From NCBI RefSeq assembly GCF_003315135.1, contig NZ_QNRK01000012.1:1-64000 (forward strand): a stretch of 64,000 nt of DNA, written 5' to 3'. Below the pieces are notes generated by a model. That model had not been told where the DNA came from. It did no database searches and saw only the letters and a list, made by a program, of their open reading frames with translations. This DNA is from Roseiarcus fermentans. GTDB lineage: Bacteria > Pseudomonadota > Alphaproteobacteria > Rhizobiales > Beijerinckiaceae. Both the position numbers and the translations under genes were made by a program. Shown here piece after piece: positions 52,401 through 60,630 of this stretch. Each line of letters starts with the position of its first letter. The stretch's first letter is position 1.

Positions 52401-54565
52401 CCGCGTTCAAGTTCATCCCCGCCCCGGCCGAATTCGAGCGCGCGCTGATCACACGGCAGATGCAATCCTATTCCGATCTCCTCGAGCGGATCGACGGGGC
52501 CGACCGGCTTTCGCGAAAGCGCATCGAGCGCATGAAGGAAGGCCTCGAGGAGGATCTCGAGCGGCTGAAATCGCGCAAGGACGACATGATCACGATCGCC
52601 GAGCTCGGCGTCGACCAGCTGATCGTCGACGAGATGCAGGAGTTCCGGAAGCTCTCGTTCGCGACCAACCAGACGACCCTGAAGGGCATCGATCCGGACG
52701 GCTCGCAACGGGCCTGGGACCTCTACGTCAAGGTCCGCTTCATCGACATGACCGTGAACCCCGGCCGGGCGCTGATCGCGGCCTCCGGCACGCCGATCAC
52801 GAATTCGCTCGCCGAGCTCTTCACGCTCCAGCGCTTCATCCAGCCGGACGCTCTCGCCGAGCGCGGCATCCAGGAGTTCGACGCCTGGGCGGCGAGTTTC
52901 GGCGAGACCAGGACTGAGCTCGAGTTGCAGCCCTCCGGCCTCTACAAGCCCGTCACCCGGTTCTGCGAGTTCGTCAACGTGCCGGACCTCATGGCTATCT
53001 ATCGCATGGCGACCGACGTCGTGCTCAAGTCCGATCTTCGCCAGTATCTGAAGCTCCCGGCGATCGCCGGCGGGCGCAGGCAGATCGTCGCCGCCCCGGC
53101 GAGCGACGCCTTCCTCGCCTACCAGCGCCGTCTCGCAGAGCGGATCAAGGCGATCGAGGCGCGGACCGGCAAGCCGGTCAAGGGCGACGACATCCTGCTC
53201 TCCGTCATCACCGACGGCCGGCACGCCGCGATCGACCTGCGCTTCGTTGGCCCGGACAACGACAACGATCCTTCGAACAAGTTGAACGCGCTGATCGACA
53301 CCGTTCATCGCATATGGGAACAAACAGCGAACATTCGCTATACCCGCCTCGACGGCGTCCCCTACGCTCTCCCCGGCGCAGCCCAGATGATCTTCTCCGA
53401 TCTCGGCACGCTCGCCGCCGAGGAGACGCGCGGGTTCTCCGCCTATCGCTGGATCAAGGATTCACTGATCGCGCGCGGCGTGCCGGCGAGCCAGGTCGCG
53501 TTCATGCAGGACACCAAGAAGTCCTCGGCGAAGCAGCAGCTCTTCAACGCCGTGAACGCCGGCCAGATCCGCGTGCTGATCGGCTCGTCCGAAACAATGG
53601 GGACCGGGGTCAACGCCCAGCGTCGCCTCAAGGCGCTCCACCATCTCGACGTTCCGTGGCTCCCCTCGCAGATCGAGCAGCGCGAGGGCCGGATCGAGCG
53701 CCAGGGCAACGAGAACGACGAGATCGAGCTCTACGCCTACGCCACCAAGCGCAGCGTTGACGCAACCGGATGGCAGATCCTCGAACGGAAGGCCCGCTTC
53801 ATCGACGCGGCCATGTCCGGCGACCGCTCGGTTCGACGGATCGAGGACGCCGGCTCGCAGGCGAACCAGTTCGCTCTCGCCAAGGCCATCGCCTCGGGCG
53901 ACGAACGGCTCATGCGCAAGGCCGGGCTCGCGTCCGAAATCGCCCGGCTCGAGCGCCTGCGTGACAGCCATTTCGACGATCAGTTCGCCATCCGGCGCAA
54001 GATCGGCTTCGGCGAAAAGCGGCTCGAGGAGGCGACCCGTAGAATCGAGGCGATCACGCAGGATCTCGCCAGGCGCATCCCGACGCGGGGCGAGGCTTTC
54101 GTCATGACGATCGGCGATCGGCCCTTCGCCGAACGCAAGCGCGCGGGCGAGGCGCTGATTGCGGTTGCCCGAAAGATGAAGCCGACGAAACCGGGGGCCG
54201 TCGTGCCGATCGCCGCGATCGGCGGCTTCGCGGTCGTCGTCAGGACGGGCTATTTCGACGACATCGAGATCAGGCTCGACCGCGCCGCCGCCGGGACCGA
54301 CGCCATCCCTCTCGACAAGGATGCGACGCCGCTCGGCCTCGTCTCGCGCATCGAATCCGCGCTCGCCAGGTTCGATCTCGAGCTCGCCGAAGAGCGCCGC
54401 ACGGCGGCCGAGGTCTCCGGGTGGCTCCCCGGCTTCAAGGCGAGGCTCGGCGACGCCTTCCCGCATGAGGCGGAGCTCGAGGAGAAACGCGCCGAAATGG
54501 CGGAGCTAGACGCGTCGCTCGCGGCCGCCACTGACGCGCCGAATCCGGATCGCGCCGAGGCGTGA
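49466..54565 (+). CDS. DarB-like methyltransferase-helicase, antirestriction protein
   Basis: The 1699-residue protein has an N-terminal gamma-like N6-methyltransferase (motif I RVLEPGCGTGLFF at 191-203, motif IV LAIGNPPFSDR, NPPF 258-261) and, after a long middle, a superfamily 2 helicase: Walker A HAVGAGKTFSLAAA about 895-908, motif II LIVDEMQEFRKL about 1053, motif VI QIEQREGRIERQGN about 1400. The arrangement resembles phage P1 DarB, which protects DNA from type I restriction, and related huge methylase-helicases on conjugative elements. ATG 49466 is the first good start. It dominates the operon downstream of element E6. Confidence 0.85.
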   Translation: MDHDQFSLPFLDTTSLGGGFGLYGGSSAPKRSPKSAPTREDAELFDPPVFEPATSDETPIPTPAVAAQDYQLAGDRRLGQTWKERAEDNLAAIRLMTAIQAEGRHARPDEQERLARFVAFGASDVADKVFRRVDQDFERAWEEIGLELEQAVSREDLASLKRATQYAHFTPEFIVRAIWRALRRMGFSGGRVLEPGCGTGLFFALSPEPLSGKLALTGVEMDATTARIARLLYPNARIRHEDFTKARLPELYDLAIGNPPFSDRTVRADDPAGALSLSLHDFFLARSVERLRPGGLAAFVTSRWTMDKIDGKAREHIAAMADLVGAVRLPEGAMHDRAGTDVVVDILFLQRRDAGAAPAGASWDSLSEAVPAEDGDPALSINRYFVEHPEMALGTHARTTSAYGPVYTLKPVISTEGALSDLLAEALDRLPRDLFKPAAALPKPSFESKVRVGTAADGAAIKEGSYLVHEGHLVQIVAGEPQPIAVRDGRGTEGIPAKHARIIRGLIAVRDAVREVLRTQANDEPWGSAQIRLRSAYALFVRNFGPINLTTISHTVTAEGDTRETFRRPNLQPFLDDPDVWLVASIEDYDLESGTAKHGPIFRERVLHPETTPLIETAQDALAVTLHETALVDLDRIAELLGRSRETAIANLGERIFLDPEPSVAMNRDVWVTADAYLSGKVRDKLTAARAAAALDPRYRRNVDALEKTLPEDLKPSDITARLGAPWIPADVVAAFSEEVLGVRTPVYHTVEIACWSINVHAFVPIASSSTDWGTARRHAGELLTDALNASLPQIYDEFEEDGVKKRVLNASDTEAAKDKLAKIKAAFETWVWKDFERAERLARIYNDRFNNLVPRHFDGSHLTIPGASSVISFYAHQKRVIWRIVASGTTYVAHAVGAGKTFSLAAAIMEQKRLGLITKAMMVVPGHCLAQASREFLQLYPTARILVADETNFVKDKRQRFLARAATAQWDCIIITHSAFKFIPAPAEFERALITRQMQSYSDLLERIDGADRLSRKRIERMKEGLEEDLERLKSRKDDMITIAELGVDQLIVDEMQEFRKLSFATNQTTLKGIDPDGSQRAWDLYVKVRFIDMTVNPGRALIAASGTPITNSLAELFTLQRFIQPDALAERGIQEFDAWAASFGETRTELELQPSGLYKPVTRFCEFVNVPDLMAIYRMATDVVLKSDLRQYLKLPAIAGGRRQIVAAPASDAFLAYQRRLAERIKAIEARTGKPVKGDDILLSVITDGRHAAIDLRFVGPDNDNDPSNKLNALIDTVHRIWEQTANIRYTRLDGVPYALPGAAQMIFSDLGTLAAEETRGFSAYRWIKDSLIARGVPASQVAFMQDTKKSSAKQQLFNAVNAGQIRVLIGSSETMGTGVNAQRRLKALHHLDVPWLPSQIEQREGRIERQGNENDEIELYAYATKRSVDATGWQILERKARFIDAAMSGDRSVRRIEDAGSQANQFALAKAIASGDERLMRKAGLASEIARLERLRDSHFDDQFAIRRKIGFGEKRLEEATRRIEAITQDLARRIPTRGEAFVMTIGDRPFAERKRAGEALIAVARKMKPTKPGAVVPIAAIGGFAVVVRTGYFDDIEIRLDRAAAGTDAIPLDKDATPLGLVSRIESALARFDLELAEERRTAAEVSGWLPGFKARLGDAFPHEAELEEKRAEMAELDASLAAATDAPNPDRAEA

Positions 54566-54672
54566 TCCGGGATCCTGGATCTCGGCGACCCCGCCTGAGG
54601 ACCCGTCGCCGCCCCGACGCACCCGGCCGGCCCCACGATGGGCCCACGACCATCACGCAGAAGGAGCAAACC

Positions 54673-54870
54673 ATGCCGTCGTATCGAAACGACCCGCGGT
54701 GGATCACCGCGAAGTGGCCCGGCAAGGACCGGGAGGGCGCCGAGTACAAGAAGGGCGACCGGGTCTTCTACTATCCGCTGACGAAGACCATCGTCGCCGG
54801 AGAGGCAGCGGAGAAGGCGGCGGCTGAGTTCGCGTCGGACCGCGCCGACGAAGAGTTCACGGGAGGCTGA
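54673..54870 (+). CDS. Hypothetical small protein
   Basis: The 65-residue product reads PSYRNDPRWITAKWPGKDRE and GDRVFYYPLTKTIVAGEAAE. It is compact, with an ordered core and an acidic end. AAGGAG precedes the ATG. It stands between the darB-like gene and another small gene, with the next start four bases after its stop. No family is recognised, but the sequence looks like a conserved plasmid gene. Confidence 0.65.
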   Translation: MPSYRNDPRWITAKWPGKDREGAEYKKGDRVFYYPLTKTIVAGEAAEKAAAEFASDRADEEFTGG

Positions 54871-54874
54871 CGCG

Positions 54875-55192
54875 ATGGAAGAGCAAATTGTGGTCGCCCT
54901 GACTACCGCGCAGGTCGATTGGCTCCGCGGAGCCTTCACCCAGCGACTCATCGTCGAGAGCGATCCCGGGCTGCGGGACTTTCTCGACACGCTCGCCGAC
55001 CAGTTCGAGCAGAGCGTCGACGCGTCAGCGTGGCGGTCCCAGACCGATGGGCGTCATCCGCCTGCCGCGATGAGTCACGCCTCGAATTCTTCAGAAAAGG
55101 GAGCTCATGGTGAGCAGACAGACATACGACGCGCGCCAATCCCCCTCCGTTCGGATTGTAGACGACGTCCATCGCAAGAAGGCTCGCCGTGA
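54875..55192 (+). CDS. Hypothetical small protein
   Basis: The first 55 residues look protein-like (LTTAQVDWLRGAFTQRLIVE, FLDTLADQFEQSVDAS); the remaining 50 are low-complexity and may be an extension into non-coding sequence. The start follows the previous stop by four bases. The end overlaps a possible small frame at 55107. No family is recognised. Confidence 0.5.
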   Translation: MEEQIVVALTTAQVDWLRGAFTQRLIVESDPGLRDFLDTLADQFEQSVDASAWRSQTDGRHPPAAMSHASNSSEKGAHGEQTDIRRAPIPLRSDCRRRPSQEGSP

Positions 55193-55199
55193 AGGCTGA
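55107..55199 (+). CDS. Possible 30-residue peptide gene
   Basis: ATG 55107 is preceded by AAAAGGGAGCTC, a good ribosome site. The peptide MVSRQTYDARQSPSVRIVDD plus a basic end stops at 55199, just before element E7. It could be a leader peptide for the parB-like operon or the truncated start of a lost gene. Confidence 0.3.
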   Translation: MVSRQTYDARQSPSVRIVDDVHRKKARREG

Positions 55200-55236
55200 C
55201 GGGCGGGCAAGGAACCTCCGAGCACGGGACGCCCGT

Positions 55237-55316
55237 CCGCCGCAAAGGGTGGGTCCGTCCCGCCGCTTCGCTTGGCGGTCCGGATCCCGGCGCTTCAAGC
55301 GCCGCCTTTGCCCCGG
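55237..55316 (+). repeat. Hairpin element E7
   Basis: GCAAAGG and CCTTTGC close a longer inner region that carries two small hairpins, CCGCC...GGCGG and the perfect GGCGCTT-C-AAGCGCC (55289-55303). It resembles E3-E6 in outer stem and position but not in loop sequence. It ends about 70 bases before the ParB-like start. Confidence 0.6.
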
Positions 55317-55388
55317 CCGGATCGCCCGCGCTTCTCAGGGTTTCGTCTTCGAGAAAGTCCTCGAAGAGCAGAAGCCAGGAGCACTCAG

Positions 55389-57158
55389 ATGGAACTGCGA
55401 CGCGTCGATCCGGTCACCCTCAAAATCAACCCCCGCAATCCCCGTAAAATCCAGCCCGGCGAAATGTCCGACGAGGCGCTCGCCGCGAGCATCCAGCTGA
55501 TCGGCATTCTGCAGCCGCCGGTTGCGAGCGACAAGGACGGCGAACTCGAGTTGGTCTTCGGCGAGCGTCGCGTCAAGACAGCCATCAAAGTCGGCCTCCC
55601 CGAGATCGACGTCCTGGTCAAGGATCCAGACGACAAGGACAACATGCGCGCCGTCAGCGAGAACGTGATCCGCGCGCCCATGGCCACGGTCGACCTCTGG
55701 CGCGGGATCGAAAGCCTCGCCTCCGAAGGCTGGACCGAGGAGGCGATCGCCTCCGCGTTCGCAATTTCCGTCCGCCAGGTCCGGAAGCTCCGCCTGCTCG
55801 CAACCGTCCATCCGGCGATCCTCGACCAGATCGGCGCCGGAGACATGCCGAAGGAGCAGGAACTGCGCACGATCGCGTCGGCCTCGCGCGAGGATCAGGA
55901 GAACGTCTGGAAGAAGATCAAGCCAAAGAAGGGGGAGCGCGCGGTCTGGTGGCAGATCGCGCAGGCGCTCAACAAGACCCGCTTCTTCGCCAGGGACGCG
56001 AAATTCGGCGAGGACGAGCGCGCGGCCTTCGCCATCGTCTGGCAGGAGGACCTCTTCGCAGAAGGCGACGAGGACAATCGCTTCACCGTCGACGGCGAGG
56101 CGTTCCTGGCGGCCCAGCGGGCGTGGCTCGACGCCCACATGCCGAAGAACGGCGTCCTTCTCGAGGTTGACGACTACGGTCGCGAGAAACTGCCGCCCAA
56201 GGCCGAGCGCACCTGGACAAAGCCGAAGAAGGGCGACCAGATCGGCTTCACGATCCACCCGCGCGACGGGACGATCCACGAAACCGTTTTCCGCATCCCG
56301 AAACCTGAAGCCCCGAAGGGAAAGGACCGCGCGGAGGACGCGCCGACGCCGAAGACAACCCGGCCCGAAATCACGAGCAAGGGAACCGAGATCATCGGGG
56401 CCCTCCGAACCGAGGCGCTCGTGAAGAGCCTCGAGGTCGATCCTTGCGACGACGTCCGCCTGATCGGCCTCCTCGTCCTGGCTCTCAACGCCAACAACGT
56501 CATGATCCAGACCGACGACTACAATCGCCCCGAACGGAAGTCTCTCGTTCAGTCGATCACCGCGGGCGGCGAGCTCACTGCGGACGCTGAGCGCCTGCGC
56601 ATCGTCGCGCGACAGATGCTCATGAGCGTCCTGTCGTGCGCGCCCGGTCGGGGCGACAGCGGACTCGTGGCCCGAATCGCCGGGCGCGCGCTCGGCGCCG
56701 ACGCGCACATCGCGAACATGGCGACGGAGGACTTTCTGTCGTGCCTGTCGAGGGCGGGCATCGAAAAGGTCGGATCAAGCCTCGGAGTTCTGCCGCGCCC
56801 GCGCGTCAAAGACACCCGCGCCGAAGTCATCAAGCAGGCGGCCGGCGCAACCTACGTCCATCCGGCCGCCCTGTTTGCGCTGACCGAAGCAGAGATCGCA
56901 CGGCAAGCAGAGGCGCCGCGCCAATACTCGTGGGAAAACGCCGATCCGGAAAAGGCCGACGAGGAACTGGGGGAGGGCGCAACGGGCGCCGAAGACGGGG
57001 AACCGGCCAACGAGCCACAGGAGGCGCTTCAGGACGATCCGGAGCACGACGGCGAAGGGGGCGAGGGGGCGCGGGACGACGAGCGTCGAAACGACGGGGA
57101 AGCGGTCGCAGAGACGGGCAATCGTCGCCGTCGGCGACGTGAGACCGCGGCGACCTGA
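55389..57158 (+). CDS. ParB/Srx-domain protein of the plasmid leading-region type
   Basis: The 589-residue protein starts with a ParB N-terminal domain: LRRVDPVTLKINPRNPRKIQ, SIQLIGILQPPVASD and LVFGERRVKTAIKVGLPEID, followed by a helix-turn-helix (EEAIASAFAISVRQVRKLRL). The centre and C-terminal part (about 230-520) are unassigned and the last 70 residues are acidic. ATG 55389 fits the domain start. It is not the partition protein, which is RepB; such ParB-like proteins are common near conjugative leading regions and may act on DNA or as nucleases. Element E7 precedes it. Confidence 0.8.
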   Translation: MELRRVDPVTLKINPRNPRKIQPGEMSDEALAASIQLIGILQPPVASDKDGELELVFGERRVKTAIKVGLPEIDVLVKDPDDKDNMRAVSENVIRAPMATVDLWRGIESLASEGWTEEAIASAFAISVRQVRKLRLLATVHPAILDQIGAGDMPKEQELRTIASASREDQENVWKKIKPKKGERAVWWQIAQALNKTRFFARDAKFGEDERAAFAIVWQEDLFAEGDEDNRFTVDGEAFLAAQRAWLDAHMPKNGVLLEVDDYGREKLPPKAERTWTKPKKGDQIGFTIHPRDGTIHETVFRIPKPEAPKGKDRAEDAPTPKTTRPEITSKGTEIIGALRTEALVKSLEVDPCDDVRLIGLLVLALNANNVMIQTDDYNRPERKSLVQSITAGGELTADAERLRIVARQMLMSVLSCAPGRGDSGLVARIAGRALGADAHIANMATEDFLSCLSRAGIEKVGSSLGVLPRPRVKDTRAEVIKQAAGATYVHPAALFALTEAEIARQAEAPRQYSWENADPEKADEELGEGATGAEDGEPANEPQEALQDDPEHDGEGGEGARDDERRNDGEAVAETGNRRRRRRETAAT

Positions 57159-57182
57159 TCCCGGGGAGCCACGATCCTTCTC

Positions 57183-57212
57183 GCGCGAGCGCGGACATGC
57201 CGGCGCTCGCGC
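57183..57212. repeat. Perfect inverted repeat, 10-bp arms
   Basis: GCGCGAGCGC and GCGCTCGCGC flank a 10-base loop, just after the parB-like gene and about 130 bases before the next start. There is no T run, so it is not a typical terminator; it may be a further member of the leader hairpins. Confidence 0.6.
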
Positions 57213-57345
57213 CCGACGGTCGCGCCGACCCCGTGCACGACGCCCGGGCCGAGGCGGAATGACGATCAACCGGAGCCTGGGTCCCGTCCGCAAGCGCGGT
57301 CGGGCTCGCGCGGACCACCGCCAAGCAATCCCGGAGGGTTCATCA

Positions 57346-57726
57346 ATGACGACTTACAGCATCGACGACCACGATCTCGACGCGCTCCGAACCATCCGGA
57401 CCTGGATCCTCGACCCACGACGCAACCCAAGAGCCGGCGAGGCGCTCGCCGCGTGGATCGAGAACCTCGTCCCGGGCTCCGATCCAGCCCCCGTCCACGT
57501 GTTCCTCGTCGAGGGCTACGGTCCCTTCCCGTGGCACGGCCTGACGGTCGCCAAGGCATGGCCGTACGCGAACATCGACGCCCAGGCGCTGCGCCGGTCA
57601 GCGTATCGGCGGGTGATCGCGCTGGAGAGCGCCCAGGCGCCCGACGCCGCGCACTGGGACGAATACGGCTGGACGCTGCGCACGGTCACCCCGCCCCTGC
57701 CTGAGCCCAAGCACGGGCGGCGCTGA
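57346..57726 (+). CDS. Hypothetical protein
   Basis: The 126-residue product reads MTTYSIDDHDLDALRTIRTW and VHVFLVEGYGPFPWHGLTVA, with a proline-rich end. GGAGGG precedes the ATG. It is likely a soluble single-domain protein of unknown role. It is 187 bases downstream of the ParB-like gene, with a 10-bp perfect hairpin in the gap. Confidence 0.65.
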   Translation: MTTYSIDDHDLDALRTIRTWILDPRRNPRAGEALAAWIENLVPGSDPAPVHVFLVEGYGPFPWHGLTVAKAWPYANIDAQALRRSAYRRVIALESAQAPDAAHWDEYGWTLRTVTPPLPEPKHGRR

Positions 57727-57761
57727 CGGAAACGACGACGGACCATGAAGGAACACGAAAA

Positions 57762-58163
57762 ATGCCCATCAACATGGTCACCCTGCCCGCGATCGAACGG
57801 GGCCGCCTGAACGAACTGGCACAAAGCGTCATTGCGGCGATGGACTACGCCGACGCCCTGAAACGCCCGCGCACCAAGGCGGATCTCGCCGAGTTGCTGG
57901 CAGCCCTCAACGCGGCCGGTTGCCCGTCGAACGAGGGGGAGCCGCCCGCAGTCGTCTTCGCCGGCCGGCGCCTGATCCTCTGGGAGGTGGACGCCATCGT
58001 CGAGGCCCTGCGCCTCGCGGTAGAATTCGCGCCCGACGACAGCGTGCGGAGCAACAGCGAGCACCTCCTGCGCCTCCTCGGCACGGACGTCGATTGCGAC
58101 GCAGACGCGGAGGCGTGCCCGACGCTCATGCTCGAGAAGGAGGCGCGCCGTGGACCATCCTGA
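57762..58163 (+). CDS. Hypothetical protein
   Basis: The 133-residue, mostly helical protein starts MPINMVTLPAIERGRLNELA and contains KADLAELLAALNAAGCPSNE. An AAGGAA ribosome site precedes it. It overlaps the next frame by 14 bases. I recognise no family. Confidence 0.6.
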   Translation: MPINMVTLPAIERGRLNELAQSVIAAMDYADALKRPRTKADLAELLAALNAAGCPSNEGEPPAVVFAGRRLILWEVDAIVEALRLAVEFAPDDSVRSNSEHLLRLLGTDVDCDADAEACPTLMLEKEARRGPS

Positions 58164-58374
58164 TCGCGCACCAGCCCGATCTTGGCGAACGGACCAAGCG
58201 GAATGGACGCCGACCGACCTGATCCTCGCCTGCGAGCGCGCCGCAAGCCGCCGAAATCCGCGCGACCGAGATCCAGCGCGTTGGAACAAGAGCGCATGGC
58301 GGAGGTATCTCTACACAGCCGCACACGCGCCGAGTCCTAGTCAATGGAGAAAAACTACCGAAAATAGGCAATAG
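58150..58374 (+). CDS. Hypothetical small protein
   Basis: GTG 58150 gives 74 residues with a Trp-rich basic centre (WTPTDLILACERAASRRNPR, WNKSAWRRYLYTAAHAP). GAAGGAGG lies a short distance upstream within the preceding gene. The frame ends just before a strong terminator, which supports it as the last gene of the operon. No family is recognised. Confidence 0.5.
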   Translation: MDHPDRAPARSWRTDQAEWTPTDLILACERAASRRNPRDRDPARWNKSAWRRYLYTAAHAPSPSQWRKTTENRQ

Positions 58375-58388
58375 ATTTCGTAAAGGAC

Positions 58389-58435
58389 AAAGAAGGGCTC
58401 ACCGAGCCGCCGTGGCTCGGTGCGCCCTTCTTTTT
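58389..58435. terminator. Bidirectional intrinsic terminator
   Basis: CACCGAGCC and GGCTCGGTG form the core stem, extended by AAGAAGGGC with GCCCTTCTT outside, followed by T5 on the + strand and, on the opposite strand, by a T-rich stretch. It separates convergent genes ending at 58374 and 58462. Confidence 0.9.
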
Positions 58436-58461
58436 GCCGCACAACGCCGTTGGAAAGACCT

Positions 58462-58926
58462 TTAGCGAAGTTTGTCTTTCGGAATGTCATGACCATCCGG
58501 AAAGAACCAGGCCTTCGCTCCAGGATCGAGATGGAATTGAACACGGGCTCCGCGCCACGACAATGTACAGCCGCCGGTCGATCCTGGCGCTCGATACAAC
58601 GGTCGGATCACATCCTCAGAGATCCACCCAAGCTGGCCACCGACCCGCAATGCTCGTACAAATCCATTCTGCCTTTGAAGAGGCCAAGCGACATAAACGA
58701 CACCCGGCGCAACACCTAATTTCCCACTATCGACAGATGGACCGTTGAACACCGGCGGCAAACCTTTCCCAACCCACAGGTCGTCCGGGGTCAGTTTTAG
58801 GCGTTCGGCATCGACATGATAACACTGATATCCAAACAACGGGCTCCCGGGCTCTAGACGATCTGCATGAGCGGGCTGGCTGATAAGAACTGACAGGCTG
58901 ATCAAGCCGACATAACTCTTGTTCAT
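58462..58926 (-). CDS. Secreted SH3-like domain protein
   Basis: The 154-residue protein has a signal peptide (MNKSYVGLISLSVLISQPAHA, cleavage near residue 21) and then a beta-rich region; VGGQLGWISEDVIRP with PVFNGPSVDSGKLGVAPGVVY resembles a bacterial SH3 domain that binds peptidoglycan. ATG 58926 is preceded by GGAG; an upstream TTG is less likely. It is the last gene of a leftward set of exported cell-wall proteins. The family assignment is tentative. Confidence 0.6.
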   Translation of the reverse strand: MNKSYVGLISLSVLISQPAHADRLEPGSPLFGYQCYHVDAERLKLTPDDLWVGKGLPPVFNGPSVDSGKLGVAPGVVYVAWPLQRQNGFVRALRVGGQLGWISEDVIRPLYRAPGSTGGCTLSWRGARVQFHLDPGAKAWFFPDGHDIPKDKLR

Positions 58927-58938
58927 TCTGGTCTCCAA

Positions 58939-59820
58939 TTATTGTAGGACTGTTTGGTAGGCTGTACCCGATCCCAATCGATTTATAATCGTGCTGCGCC
59001 ATTGGCCCACCGTGCTTGACGTTGTCAGGCCATTTGCAGCTAGTTGGCTTGCAGTTAATCCGGTCAGCGTTGCAATATTATCTGAATCGCTTGCGTCAGC
59101 AACGCTTGGGCCGACTCCGGCTCCGAATTGATATACTGCTCTTGCATCCAAGACAGTGGGATTGGAAATCGTCGTTTGCGCCTGAAGCAACAGCGCGTCT
59201 TGCCTCAACTCATACGCCGCCGCATAAGCTTCGGTCGCCGGATCCATTCGCCCGTCGAGCCCAGAAACGATGCTCCCGGAGATATCGGAATTGTAGGCGA
59301 CCGCGCCGTTGATGTCGGCCGTATAGGTGGAGCTGATCATCTGAAACGCGCCAGCGGCCGAGCTCCCACCGGACGCCCCCACATTCTGGCAATTCGACTC
59401 CATGACGCATGTCGCGGCAAGGGCGTTGGCGCTGACGCCCATCGCCGCCGCCGCGTTCGCGGCCTGCGAACCCCAATCCTGCGCCATCATAGTATCGTAG
59501 GCCGCGCCGGTCCCGCCCGTCCCGGCTCCAACCCCGGTTGTCACCCCGCTCCCGACCCCACCGGTGTCGGCGCCCGCGCCCGAACCCCCGAGCAGCGTGT
59601 CGCCGCCTGACGGGAACGAGAACGCCGGAAGGCCGGGCTCCGGAAACGTCGGGTGAACCTGGACCGGCAACCCTTGAGGCAAGACGATCTGCGGCTCAGC
59701 ATGCGCTCGCGGAGCCGACATGATCGCCGCCGCAAACATCGCCGCCCTCAGGCTTCGCGGACATTCGCGACGCGACGGCCGTTCCGCGCGCGCTCTTCGG
59801 GCATGAACTCTGCGAGACAT
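58939..59820 (-). CDS. Lytic transglycosylase-like, VirB1-type secreted protein
   Basis: The 293-residue protein starts at ATG 59820 after GAGAGGAGG, with an N-terminal export signal ending APRAHAEP. A short segment LPVQVHPTFPEPGLPAFSFP and a glycine-rich linker follow. The SLT-like domain has the catalytic Glu in ATCVMESNCQN and the GAFQMISSTY box; VYQFGAGVG lies later. It would cut peptidoglycan glycan strands, as VirB1 does for type IV secretion assembly. A longer upstream frame exists but lacks a ribosome site. The segment before the linker is shared with the BPSL0067-like protein at 60631. Confidence 0.8.
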   Translation of the reverse strand: MSRRVHARRARAERPSRRECPRSLRAAMFAAAIMSAPRAHAEPQIVLPQGLPVQVHPTFPEPGLPAFSFPSGGDTLLGGSGAGADTGGVGSGVTTGVGAGTGGTGAAYDTMMAQDWGSQAANAAAAMGVSANALAATCVMESNCQNVGASGGSSAAGAFQMISSTYTADINGAVAYNSDISGSIVSGLDGRMDPATEAYAAAYELRQDALLLQAQTTISNPTVLDARAVYQFGAGVGPSVADASDSDNIATLTGLTASQLAANGLTTSSTVGQWRSTIINRLGSGTAYQTVLQ

Positions 59821-60159
59821 GAGGCCTCCTCTCGAACCAGAGGCCAGATGGTTCAGGACGCCTGCGCGAACAGGAACCCGCGAAATCGTCACCGCTTCGA
59901 TCGATGTCTCCCAATCCAGACGGGATGCGCGCCAATGCACCCTTCCCGACGGGGAAGGCGGGGTCCGGTGCGCGGGCTGCGGGGCGGACAAAGGCCCTCC
60001 TACGGGCGCGCGGGACCGGACCGGGCGCGGCCTTGCGCGGGCGCGCTGCCGCGCGCCGCCATTGGCCGTTGTCGCGCATCGACCGGTTCGAGCGCCGGTC
60101 GCGTCGATGCCCTTCAGAACGCCAACACCAAGACGCCCACCGACCCGTCCCGTCGCGAC
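59821..60159. other. Gap inside the cell-wall gene set
   Basis: About 340 very GC-rich bases hold no gene I can support. On the - strand AAGGCC and GGCCTT can pair around a GC-rich interior near 59990-60040, which is reminiscent of the leader hairpins but too weak to call. Confidence 0.35.
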
Positions 60160-60621
60160 CTATCGATCCGCTCTGCCCAGCACCTCGCGAAGCGATTCTC
60201 CGCGGCGGACATAGACGATGTCGTTGATGAGCCACTCGCCGGTCGGCGTATGCAACATCCGAAACTCGATGGTCTGATCGGGACCATGCTGAAGTTGCAT
60301 TGTCGCAACCACTCGGTTCGGACCTGCCATCTCAGCCGAGAGGGACTTGATCCCGCCGCCGCCTTGCGTCCCCGTCAACGGGTCGGCGTCGAACACAGGA
60401 AAGTCCTTGTTGTGTTTCATCGCCGTCGTCCACACCTGATTGAACGAAGCCGAGAAATACTTGCGCATGAGCGGCGTCGGCGTGGCGTCGAAGATTCGAA
60501 CCTGATCCTCGATTGCGTCCAAGGCCGCAAGCGCCTTCACGGTGTCGATCGGCCCGCCGTCGCCGGCGACCGCTCGACCGACCAGCATCGCGAACACAAG
60601 AATGGATAAACGCTTTCGCAT
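60160..60621 (-). CDS. Exported DUF3828-like protein
   Basis: The 153-residue protein begins with a signal peptide (MRKRLSILVFAMLVGRAVAG) and continues with YFSASFNQVWTTAM, PLTGTQGGGGIKSL, VVATMQLQHGPDQTIEF and GEWLINDIVYVRRGESLRE, which follow the pattern of DUF3828-type periplasmic proteins. The function is unknown. GAGG lies before its ATG; it starts nine bases after the BPSL0067-like stop, so they are cotranscribed. Confidence 0.6.
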   Translation of the reverse strand: MRKRLSILVFAMLVGRAVAGDGGPIDTVKALAALDAIEDQVRIFDATPTPLMRKYFSASFNQVWTTAMKHNKDFPVFDADPLTGTQGGGGIKSLSAEMAGPNRVVATMQLQHGPDQTIEFRMLHTPTGEWLINDIVYVRRGESLREVLGRADR

Positions 60622-60630
60622 CGGACTGCC

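Noticed and set aside
51419-53323. 634-codon - strand frame inside the darB-like gene
   Set aside because: It is complementary to clear helicase motifs and has shadow-like composition.
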